NCBI GenBank assembly: GCA_947039055.1
Contig: CAMQYB010000063.1
Span: forward strand, 1 to 8,571
DNA: 8,571 nt
Direction of reading: 5' to 3'
From: an uncultured Deferribacteraceae bacterium
GTDB taxonomy: Bacteria; Chrysiogenota; Deferribacteres; Deferribacterales; Mucispirillaceae
Both the position numbers and the translations under genes were made by a program. Numbering within the stretch: position 1 is the first letter of the stretch; each line of letters starts with the position of its first letter. Of the stretch, positions 1-5,967 are shown one piece after another. Below the pieces are notes generated by a model. It worked only from the letters and a program-made list of their open reading frames with translations, made no database searches and had not been told where the DNA came from.

Positions 1-371
1 ATTTTATCAATTTTCTCAACTTCATTCACAGCTTTTATTAAGATGCTACTACCTATCTTACTATTAATAATTGTATATGCTCTTGTATCTATTTTACTCT
101 TTTTTCTTGTTATAAATTTCTTTCTCTCTAAAAGTCTTATGGTTGATGAAACAGTCATCACGTCGATAGTAGAAATATCAGAGATAAGTTTCTGGTTAAT
201 ATCATCAACAGTTTCTTGCAGATCTTCAATAACTGCTAAAATAACATATTGAGTGTGAGTTAGCTTAAATGGTGCTAAAACCTCTTTAATCTTTCTTTGC
301 CATAAAGTTGATAGTTGCCAAAATAAAAATCCAGTGCTTTCATCTCTATTTTTATACGTCGAATGTTTCAT
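1..371 (-). CDS. MarR-family transcriptional regulator (partial, 3' end outside window)
   Basis: A minus-strand frame is open from an ATG at 371 to the left edge, giving 123 codons with no stop; the gene continues outside the window. The protein has the MarR layout: a dimerisation helix (GFLFWQLSTLWQRKIKEVL, residues 14-32), then LTHTQYVIL (38-45), a helix-turn-helix with recognition helix near 71-82 (VMTVSSTIRLLE), and a basic beta-wing ending in the family's DTRA motif (95-98). MarR proteins are dimeric DNA-binding repressors, usually released by a small ligand. The start codon overlaps the stop of the upstream SRPBCC gene (ATGA) and has no good Shine-Dalgarno of its own, so translation is probably coupled. 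Likely role (inference): repressor of its own operon through the palindromes at 806-842. The family call is firm; the ligand is unknown. Confidence 0.9.
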   Translation of the reverse strand, partial: MKHSTYKNRDESTGFLFWQLSTLWQRKIKEVLAPFKLTHTQYVILAVIEDLQETVDDINQKLISDISTIDVMTVSSTIRLLERKKFITRKKSKIDTRAYTIINSKIGSSILIKAVNEVEKIDK

Positions 372-784
372 ATTTTAGCTGATAAAAAAAGTAACTGCTT
401 CATACTAACTCTAATGTTATCGATAATCTCTAACCCCATTATTTCCATCTGACTTTCATCTCCTCCACCAATTGCTACATTATGAGTAATCGTGCAACCA
501 CCATCACTGTTAGACGTAATCGTATGTCCAAATGATATCGTCATATCACCCAAGTTAGACGTGTTTGTAAAACTCTTATTCGTTTCTACTTCATCTAATG
601 TAAACGGTAAAAATTGTCCGTTCTTCATTTTAATCATCCCACTACTGCCTGTTACAAAATCACCTTCTAAACTCACACTTTCAATCTCAATATCCCATCT
701 GTTCCAACTCATTACTGTTGAATATAACTCCCAAACCTTTTCTGCCTTAACATTGCCCGTTACAGAATTTTCATAATTAAACAT
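368..784 (-). CDS. SRPBCC-fold (polyketide cyclase/dehydrase-like) protein
   Basis: A 138-aa cytosolic protein without signal peptide or membrane segment. Its pattern is that of the Polyketide_cyc2/SRPBCC (START-like) fold: an N-terminal strand and helix (VKAEKVWELYSTVMSWNRWD, residues 13-32), a W..WD motif, a loop with G..VTGSSG (41-49), central strands, and a long C-terminal helix from about 111 that would close the hydrophobic pocket. Such proteins bind or act on small hydrophobic ligands, and the exact activity cannot be read from sequence. The ATG at 784 is supported by an AGAGGG Shine-Dalgarno about 8 nt upstream. It is the first gene of a two-gene operon; its TGA stop overlaps the ATG of the MarR gene. 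The pairing suggests that its ligand and the regulator's inducer are related, which is inference only. Confidence 0.82.
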   Translation of the reverse strand: MFNYENSVTGNVKAEKVWELYSTVMSWNRWDIEIESVSLEGDFVTGSSGMIKMKNGQFLPFTLDEVETNKSFTNTSNLGDMTISFGHTITSNSDGGCTITHNVAIGGGDESQMEIMGLEIIDNIRVSMKQLLFLSAKI

Positions 785-805
785 ATTTATACCCTCTTAA
801 TGGTT

Positions 806-842
806 TATAGTAAGTTAACTTATTATAAGTGTACTTACTATA
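806..842. promoter_or_regulatory. Two overlapping palindromic operator-like sites
   Basis: Two 22-bp near-palindromes overlap by 7 bp. Site 1 (806-827) contains the perfect 12-bp palindrome TAAGTTAACTTA with one mismatched pair before matching TATA ends. Site 2 (821-842) has AAGT-GT-ACTT at its centre and is close to the reverse complement of site 1. The outer arms, TATAGTAAGT (806-815) and ACTTACTATA (833-842), are a perfect 10-bp inverted repeat. Together they cover the -10 and the predicted start of the minus-strand promoter. Size and symmetry suit a MarR dimer, and the only regulator visible nearby is the MarR gene of this operon. Direct binding is inference. Confidence 0.65.
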
Positions 843-865
843 TCTATTATTTTTACAACTGTCAA
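837..865 (-). promoter_or_regulatory. Sigma-70-type promoter of the SRPBCC-MarR operon
   Basis: On the minus strand, a perfect -35 TTGACA (865 to 860) is followed after exactly 17 bp by TATAGT (842 to 837), one base from the consensus -10. Transcription would begin near 830, about 45 nt upstream of the SRPBCC start codon. The -10 lies inside an inverted repeat, so a bound repressor would block it. This is the best promoter match in the window. Confidence 0.75.
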
Positions 866-1073
866 CATTATATCAAAATTTATAATTTTTATATTTTTAA
901 TTAAACATCTTTTTATAATATTCAATCTTATAATACAGATAAATTTAAAAAAGTAATTACGACATACTGTCATCTATATAAAAATAATTAATGTTAGCTT
1001 ATTAAATAGCCGAATATTAAAGTGTTAGTTTTATAATTAAAGTTAATTTATAATATAATTTCAAAGGATTGAT

Positions 1074-1775
1074 ATGTTTTTAAGAATAATACTTACAATG
1101 ATAATTCTTTTCCTTATGGTACCTATGCAGTCATCTGCGGATATTCCTCTTGGACAGCTTGACAGAATTAGAACACTTGCTAATGAGGGTGATACAGAAG
1201 CACAGTATCAGATGGGGTTATCGCATCTTCTTGCAACAAGTGGTGTTAAGAAAGATATTGATTTAGCGATACGTTGGTTCTTGATCGCTGCTATGGAAGA
1301 TCATCCTGGTGCTGAATATCAATTAGCATATATATATTATACAGGCTACGGTGCTCAGCGTGATGTTTTTAAAGCTTTCAATTATTATAAAAGTGCTGCT
1401 GATAAAGATTATGCTGAAGCTCAAAACAATCTCGGTGTATTTTATAAAGACGGTATCGGAACGAAAAAAAATACTGCTCTTGCTTTCATAAATTTTAAAC
1501 GTGCTGCTGATAAAGGTTATGCTAAAGCACAGTATAATCTTGCGTTACTATATTATAAAGGTATATATGTTGACAAAGACTATACTCGTGCTGCTTACTG
1601 GTTTACGTTAGCAGCTGAACTTGGAAACCCAAAAGCTCAAACAGCTCTTGGTAATATGTACTTACACGGCGATGGAGTAGAGGCAAATCTACATAAATCA
1701 GTCTATTGGCTTAGACAAGCCAGAAGTAAGCAAGAATTTCAATCTATAATACAACTTAGAGAACTTGGACTATAA
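1074..1775 (+). CDS. Secreted Sel1-like repeat protein
   Basis: A 233-aa protein with an N-terminal signal peptide (hydrophobic core residues 5-17; signal peptidase I site likely after SSA at 20-22), so it is exported, probably to the periplasm. The rest is about five Sel1-like repeats (TPR-related helix pairs of about 36 residues): roughly 41-76, 77-112, 113-148, 149-184 and 185-218. Each shows the A.AQY.LG..Y..G...D...A..W...AA pattern; the clearest are AEAQNNLGVFY and AKAQYNLALLYYKG. Such solenoids mediate protein-protein contacts and have no catalytic residues. The ATG at 1074 is supported by AAAGGA at 1063-1068. The neighbouring barrel gene lies downstream on the same strand, but 216 bp and a promoter candidate separate them, so an operon is doubtful. 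The binding partner is unknown. Confidence 0.88.
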   Translation: MFLRIILTMIILFLMVPMQSSADIPLGQLDRIRTLANEGDTEAQYQMGLSHLLATSGVKKDIDLAIRWFLIAAMEDHPGAEYQLAYIYYTGYGAQRDVFKAFNYYKSAADKDYAEAQNNLGVFYKDGIGTKKNTALAFINFKRAADKGYAKAQYNLALLYYKGIYVDKDYTRAAYWFTLAAELGNPKAQTALGNMYLHGDGVEANLHKSVYWLRQARSKQEFQSIIQLRELGL

Positions 1776-1889
1776 AGCCTATCTAGTTGATAAATAAAGA
1801 TTTTTTTAATTTATAATTAATATCATAAATTCATTTATTAAAATATGTCTCTATAGTTTAAGTATTTGAGCGATTTTGTCGATAAATTA

Positions 1890-1919
1890 TTAACAAATGT
1901 TTATCATTTGCTTTATAAT
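1890..1919 (+). promoter_or_regulatory. Candidate sigma-70 promoter for the porin-like gene
   Basis: TTAACA (1890-1895) is followed after 18 bp by a perfect TATAAT (1914-1919). Transcription would start near 1926, about 65 nt upstream of the ATG at 1992. It lies inside the stretch a longer TTG-started reading frame (from 1866) would cover, which argues for the later start. In DNA this AT-rich, chance matches to the -10 are common. Confidence 0.45.
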
Positions 1920-1991
1920 TATTACTTAATTTTAACTTTGCAGAATATATTTTCTAAATTTGCGATTTATCTTAGTCATGGGAGAATTTTG

Positions 1992-3263
1992 ATGAAAAAA
2001 ATAACTGTACTTTGCTTACTCGTCTTTGGACTAGCTTCAAATTCATATGCATTGGATATTGCTATTCCCAACGGGTTTTTGAATCTTTATGGTTCAATTA
2101 AACTTAATGCAAACTATCAAATGTTGACTGAAGGTGGCCCTCCTGAGGATCCAGTAGCCGATGCAAATCAGGTATTAACTGAAAGTACCGATCTTTTATT
2201 TGGACTACAAGAAAATTCTTGGTTAGGGATTGATGCAACATTTAGTAGATATTTTGCAAAAGCTGAGATATCTATATTGCCTAGTGCAGAAAATTCTAAT
2301 CTGTTTTTTCGTCAACTTTATGCAGGTGCTATATATAAATACGCTTCAGTACTAGTTGGACGTACAATAACTGATGCTCAAACAGGATTACACTTTAATG
2401 ATATATTCTTTAATCTTGGTGGACTTTCAGGTATGGGTACAGTTCAATCAACTATTAGAAATGTTATACAGGTATCATCTTTTAACTTTACTCTATCTAT
2501 AGTTGATACTTCTCCTGACTTAAAAGCTTTACACGGAAGCAGATTGACACTTCAAGATATTGCTGGAAATATAGGTATAGCCGAATCAGATCAAATACGT
2601 ATTAAAACTGATGGAATAATTATTCCAAGATTTGATCTTGCATATAAATTAAATATTAATGAAGCTTTTATTAAGGTATTTGGAACATTTGCAATGTTTG
2701 GACTGTATGACAAAGATGTTCCTGATACTGTAGTAAACGTTATCTCTGCAACTGGTGGGGCTGTGTTAAACGGTTCGATCAATCCAGGCTTTGGACTTGG
2801 GTATTTAACAGCAACAGCGTTCTTCTCGTTAAACGGTGGGATGACTGGACAAGTAACTACTCCGACTGTTAAAAATGGAGTTTTTGGTGTAACAAACTTA
2901 TCTCCTATTCCATCTGTTATCGGTGGTGAGCTTACTGTTCCATCTGTTATAACTTACGGGTTTTCTGGTTCATTACAATATTTCTTTACTCCTTCGATAT
3001 ATATAGAAGTTGGTGGTGGTTATCAAAAATCTTCATCTGATTCTTTTATTGATTACAGAGTTCTTGCACTTGATAGAGATCCTGAAGCACTTACATTAAC
3101 GGATATAACATCTTTAGGGATATATGTGCAAGCATCATTTGAAGTTGTGAAAGGTTTATATATTATACCTCAAGGATCGTTCTATAGCAGAACAACATCT
3201 CTTGAAGGAATGTTTGATTCAACAGCTATATTAGTTGGAGCACAAATTAAATATCAATTATAG
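1992..3263 (+). CDS. Probable outer-membrane beta-barrel (porin-like) protein
   Basis: Translation from the ATG at 1992 gives 423 aa. This start has GGGAGA at 1980-1985 and places a clean signal peptide at the N-terminus (KK, hydrophobic core, cleavage likely after SYA at residues 18-20). The frame is open upstream to a TTG at 1866, but that would bury the signal peptide 42 residues in. The mature protein is rich in Gly, Ser, Thr and aromatics in alternating strands: GFLNLYGSIKLNANYQ (28-43), ENSWLGIDATF (74-84), FFRQLYAGAIYKYASVLVGR (105-124), and a last strand ending IKYQL. The layout (N-terminal strand, S.LG-type strand, then R..YAG followed by LVG) recalls DcaP-like or general porins, but similarity is loose. 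The C-terminal residue is Leu, not the usual Phe or Trp. Outer-membrane location is likely; the transported substrate is unknown. Confidence 0.72.
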   Translation: MKKITVLCLLVFGLASNSYALDIAIPNGFLNLYGSIKLNANYQMLTEGGPPEDPVADANQVLTESTDLLFGLQENSWLGIDATFSRYFAKAEISILPSAENSNLFFRQLYAGAIYKYASVLVGRTITDAQTGLHFNDIFFNLGGLSGMGTVQSTIRNVIQVSSFNFTLSIVDTSPDLKALHGSRLTLQDIAGNIGIAESDQIRIKTDGIIIPRFDLAYKLNINEAFIKVFGTFAMFGLYDKDVPDTVVNVISATGGAVLNGSINPGFGLGYLTATAFFSLNGGMTGQVTTPTVKNGVFGVTNLSPIPSVIGGELTVPSVITYGFSGSLQYFFTPSIYIEVGGGYQKSSSDSFIDYRVLALDRDPEALTLTDITSLGIYVQASFEVVKGLYIIPQGSFYSRTTSLEGMFDSTAILVGAQIKYQL

Positions 3264-3283
3264 TTACTTATAATTACTTATAA
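3264..3283. repeat. Tandem duplicate of a 10-bp unit
   Basis: TTACTTATAA occurs twice back to back immediately after the porin-like stop codon, in the short gap between two convergent genes. The unit contains ACTTATAA, whose reverse complement is also present in operator site 2 (823-830). It is AT-rich and may be chance. No hairpin terminator is evident in this gap. Confidence 0.5.
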
Positions 3284-3310
3284 TAAATAAAATCATACTT
3301 AATAGGTAAA

Positions 3311-3574
3311 TTAGATATCCTCTAGCTTACCTATTATTTTTTCATATAAATCTGTAGTATCTATCTCTAATAATTTCACCCTTCCTTTACTTCCATGCAC
3401 TATTTTTACAGATGACTTATTAATACTTAATTTTGAGGACACAAACCTAATAAGCTCATTATTTGCCTCATTATTCAACGCTTTTTTACCTATTCGTATC
3501 TTTGGCATACCGTTATGAATACCAACATATTCCGTCTTTTTACTATTTGGTAGAATATATAACTCTAATTTCAT
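3311..3574 (-). CDS. DUF167 / YggU-family protein
   Basis: An 87-aa protein, the usual length for the DUF167 (YggU, UPF0235) family. The family core is clear: a first strand (KLELYILPNSKKTE), then KIRIGKKALNNEANNELIRF, corresponding to the family's 'P..GkAN.eli' segment although the usual Pro-Gly-Lys is changed here, and SSVKIVHGSKGRVKLLEI, corresponding to the conserved 'v.i..G..sr.K...i' strand. The fold is known from structures; the molecular role is not established. I chose the ATG at 3574 over a TTG at 3580 because the TAGG motif (3583-3586) sits 8 nt from the ATG but only 2 nt from the TTG. It is convergent with the porin-like gene and divergent from argC across 72 bp. Confidence 0.85.
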   Translation of the reverse strand: MKLELYILPNSKKTEYVGIHNGMPKIRIGKKALNNEANNELIRFVSSKLSINKSSVKIVHGSKGRVKLLEIDTTDLYEKIIGKLEDI

Positions 3575-3604
3575 AATCAAAACCTACCATAATTAAATAT
3601 TTTA

Positions 3605-3613
3605 TGCTATATA
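3605..3613 (+). promoter_or_regulatory. Candidate extended -10 promoter for argC-argJ-uvrC
   Basis: TGCTATATA matches the extended -10 form (TGn followed by TATAwT-like hexamer) and lies 34 bp before the argC ATG. No good -35 is found 16-18 bp upstream, so the call rests on the extended -10 alone. I see no TGAAT-type ARG box for ArgR in the 72-bp intergenic region. Confidence 0.3.
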
Positions 3614-3646
3614 AATAGAAGAAGATAATTTATTTTGAGGGATATT

Positions 3647-4651
3647 ATGAATATAGCAATCTTAGGTGCAACTGGATATACTGGTTTTGAATTAATTAAA
3701 CTTATATTAAAACATAAGAATTTTAATCTAACAGTATTAACTTCTGAAAATTATGTTGGAAACAAAATCTCTGATATCTTTCCAACACTTAAATCTTTAT
3801 GTGACATAACTCTTACATCAAATGATATAGACAAAATCGCTGGAAAAGCTGATGCAATATTTTGCTGTCTACCTCACTCTAAGGCGATGACTGCTGTTGC
3901 TGAACTATATGAAAGAAATAAAATAGTTATTGATCTCTCTGCTGATTTTAGAGTTGATAATAGCGATCTATATGAAAAAACTTATAACGTTAAACATACA
4001 GAGAAACAGTTACTTACGACTGCTGTATATGGACTCGTAGAAGTTTTTAGAGATACAATAAAAAATAGCAAACTAATTGCATCTCCAGGGTGCTATCCTA
4101 CATCAATTATCGTCCCTCTATACCCTCTTATTAAAGATTGTTTAATTGATACCAATAACATAATCGCTGATAGCAAATCTGGTGTATCTGGAGCTGGCAG
4201 AAAAGCAACTATTGGTAACTCGTTCTGTGAAGTTAATAACTCGTTTATGCCGTATAGTATCTTTAAACATAGACATAATATGGAGATAGATTATATCTTA
4301 TCTAAAGTTGGGTTAGATGTTAAAACTGTATTTACTCCTCATCTACTACCAATCCAAAGAGGGATCTTATCTACTATATATACTAAAAGTAGCCAGCCGT
4401 TAGAAAAATTATACGCCTGTTTAAGAGGTTACTATGCAAATGATAAACTAATAAGAGTAAAAGATAACACATCTACTATCGAAATAAAACACGTCGCTAA
4501 TACATCATTTATTGATATCGCTTTATATAAAAAAGATGACAATGTTATTATAGTTTCAGCCTTAGATAATCTCTTAAAAGGAGCTTCATCGCAAGCTTTA
4601 CAAGCGTTAAATATTATTACTAATAACGACGAATACGAAGGGATATTATAA
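3647..4651 (+). CDS. argC: N-acetyl-gamma-glutamyl-phosphate reductase
   Basis: A 334-aa enzyme of arginine biosynthesis. It reduces N-acetyl-glutamyl-5-phosphate to N-acetylglutamate semialdehyde with NADPH in the cytoplasm. Family marks are all present: the Rossmann nucleotide loop GATGYTG (residues 7-13), the nucleophilic Cys149 in SPGCYPTS, KSGVSGAGRK (177-186), the catalytic-His region KHRHNMEI (207-214), PHLLPIQRG (231-239), and the C-terminal DNLLKGASSQALQ. The ATG at 3647 has GAGGGA (3637-3642) 4 nt upstream; the in-frame TTG at 3635 would add four residues and overlap this Shine-Dalgarno, so it is less likely. Length fits the 'short' bacterial ArgC type. It is the first gene of a cluster with argJ, which starts 2 bp after its stop. 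Confidence 0.97.
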   Translation: MNIAILGATGYTGFELIKLILKHKNFNLTVLTSENYVGNKISDIFPTLKSLCDITLTSNDIDKIAGKADAIFCCLPHSKAMTAVAELYERNKIVIDLSADFRVDNSDLYEKTYNVKHTEKQLLTTAVYGLVEVFRDTIKNSKLIASPGCYPTSIIVPLYPLIKDCLIDTNNIIADSKSGVSGAGRKATIGNSFCEVNNSFMPYSIFKHRHNMEIDYILSKVGLDVKTVFTPHLLPIQRGILSTIYTKSSQPLEKLYACLRGYYANDKLIRVKDNTSTIEIKHVANTSFIDIALYKKDDNVIIVSALDNLLKGASSQALQALNIITNNDEYEGIL

Positions 4652-4653
4652 TT

Positions 4654-5922
4654 ATGAAAAAAGATTTTAGCGATCAAATCCATTATATCGAAGAGGGTGG
4701 TGTGACATCTCCTATGGGTTATAGAGCATCTGCTGTATCTGCTGATATTAAAGGTAACGGTAAAGATAGATTAGATTTAGCACTGCTACTATCTGATAAT
4801 AAAGCAACTGTTTCATCATTTTTTACAACTAACCTTGTTAAAGCTGCACCTGTACAATATGACATAAAAATCATGTCAAAAGATAATCCTAAAATATCTG
4901 CAATCATTGTCAACTCTGGTAACGCTAACGCTTGTACTGGGATTGATGGAGATAATGATTGCATAAGTATTGTATCTGCATTATCTAAAAAATTAAAAAT
5001 CAATCAAGATGAAATTTTTATATCATCAACAGGAGTAATCGGAAGCAGATTACCTGCTGATAAAATTGTCGCAAAACTAGATCCACTAATAGACGCTTTA
5101 GATGATGACGATGGAGATATGTTTGCCGATGCAATTTTAACGACCGATCAATTTAGAAAAGAGGTTGCTGTAATCTCTACATATACTAATAACAACGGTG
5201 AGCCACAATCATTTATAATAGGCGGAACAACTAAAGGTGCTGGTATGATCGCTCCGTCCCTTGCAACGATGTTAGCATTCATTACAACTGATGTTGAGAT
5301 CGATAAACCTCTGCTTGATAAAATCCTCAAAACTGCGATAGATAAAAGTTTCAATAGTATATCTGTTGATGGCGATATGTCTACTAACGATACAGTTGTT
5401 GTTCTTGCTAACGCTACCTGTGCTATAAAAATTGATGAAAGCAATGTTGATATATTTACTGAAGCCTTAGAACGTGTATTAACCGATCTTGCACTCATGA
5501 TTGTTGAAGATGCAGAAGGCGGAACAAAATTAGTTACACTAATCGTTAAGGGTGCTAAAACAGATACTGATGCAAAACTGTGTGCATCAAAAATCGCTAA
5601 CTCTCCACTTGTTAAAACTATGTTCACTGGTAACGATCCGAACTGGGGACGACTCATGTCATCTGCTGGTGCATCTGGGGCTGATTTTGATCCGAATAAT
5701 GTTGATATATTCTTTCAAGATAGTGATAGCGAAAACCCCATTCATTATGTTAAGAACGGATTAATAATTGATAATAATTTAGAAAGCAGTATACATCAAA
5801 TAATGTTAAAACCTAAATACACTATTATCATAGATCTAAATAACGGTGATGGATTTACTAAATTTTATACATCAGATCTAACAATAGAGTATATAAAAAT
5901 CAATGCAGATTATAGAAGTTAA
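4654..5922 (+). CDS. argJ: Glutamate N-acetyltransferase / ornithine acetyltransferase
   Basis: A 422-aa ArgJ. The enzyme transfers the acetyl group from N-acetylornithine to glutamate, recycling acetyl in the arginine pathway; some members also use acetyl-CoA, which cannot be decided here. It is an Ntn-type enzyme made as a precursor that cleaves itself. The site is visible as GAGMIAPSLATML (residues 195-207), with cleavage before the nucleophile Thr205. Also present are the oxyanion-hole STGVIG (125-130), NSGNANACTG (87-96), SVDGDMSTNDT (237-247), EDAEGGTKL (285-293), GNDPNWGR (326-333), and the C-terminal substrate-closing tail ending INADYRS. Near the C-terminus TSD replaces the more usual TCD. 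It starts 2 bp after argC, so the two genes are almost certainly cotranscribed. The AAGGGA at 4638-4643 lies at a rather long spacing of 10 nt. Confidence 0.97.
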   Translation: MKKDFSDQIHYIEEGGVTSPMGYRASAVSADIKGNGKDRLDLALLLSDNKATVSSFFTTNLVKAAPVQYDIKIMSKDNPKISAIIVNSGNANACTGIDGDNDCISIVSALSKKLKINQDEIFISSTGVIGSRLPADKIVAKLDPLIDALDDDDGDMFADAILTTDQFRKEVAVISTYTNNNGEPQSFIIGGTTKGAGMIAPSLATMLAFITTDVEIDKPLLDKILKTAIDKSFNSISVDGDMSTNDTVVVLANATCAIKIDESNVDIFTEALERVLTDLALMIVEDAEGGTKLVTLIVKGAKTDTDAKLCASKIANSPLVKTMFTGNDPNWGRLMSSAGASGADFDPNNVDIFFQDSDSENPIHYVKNGLIIDNNLESSIHQIMLKPKYTIIIDLNNGDGFTKFYTSDLTIEYIKINADYRS

Positions 5923-5950
5923 TAAAATTTATTACAGCAATATTGAGGAT

Positions 5951-5967
5951 AGGAGTTCGCTAAGTTG
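5951..5967 (+). promoter_or_regulatory. Ribosome binding site fixing the uvrC TTG start
   Basis: AGGAG at 5951-5955 lies 9 nt upstream of the TTG at 5965. No in-frame ATG or GTG is available before the conserved GIY-YIG core, and the TTG gives an N-terminus of the usual UvrC length, so TTG is the likely initiator. Confidence 0.75.

Noticed and set aside
43..252. Plus-strand open frame of 69 codons rich in Leu, Ile and Phe, looking like a small membrane protein
   Set aside because: It is the antisense shadow of the MarR-family gene, which has a clear domain match on the minus strand.
492..776. Plus-strand open frame of 94 codons
   Set aside because: Antisense to the SRPBCC gene, with no Shine-Dalgarno and no recognisable motif.
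1025..1059. Promoter for the Sel1 gene: TATAAT at 1032-1037, 1049-1054 and 1054-1059
   Set aside because: None has an acceptable -35 at 16-18 bp, and the later two would start transcription at or inside the Shine-Dalgarno. The stretch is so AT-rich that such hexamers are expected by chance.
1776..1810. Possible terminator after the Sel1 gene (TATC-tagtt-GATA followed by a T run)
   Set aside because: A 4-bp AT-rich stem is too weak, and the T run is not directly adjacent.
1866..1991. N-terminal extension of the porin-like protein from a TTG
   Set aside because: It would place 42 residues before a well-formed signal peptide, overlaps a promoter candidate, and lacks a Shine-Dalgarno; the ATG at 1992 has one.
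3581..3646. ArgR operator (ARG box) upstream of argC
   Set aside because: No TGAAT...ATTCA-type palindrome is present in the 72-bp divergent gap.
4432..5003. Minus-strand frames of 83 and 94 codons overlapping the argC-argJ junction
   Set aside because: They lie wholly opposite conserved argC and argJ coding sequence, with no supporting motif or ribosome site.
5148..5657. Minus-strand open frame of 169 codons inside argJ
   Set aside because: Antisense shadow of a strongly conserved enzyme; it has no coherent domain.
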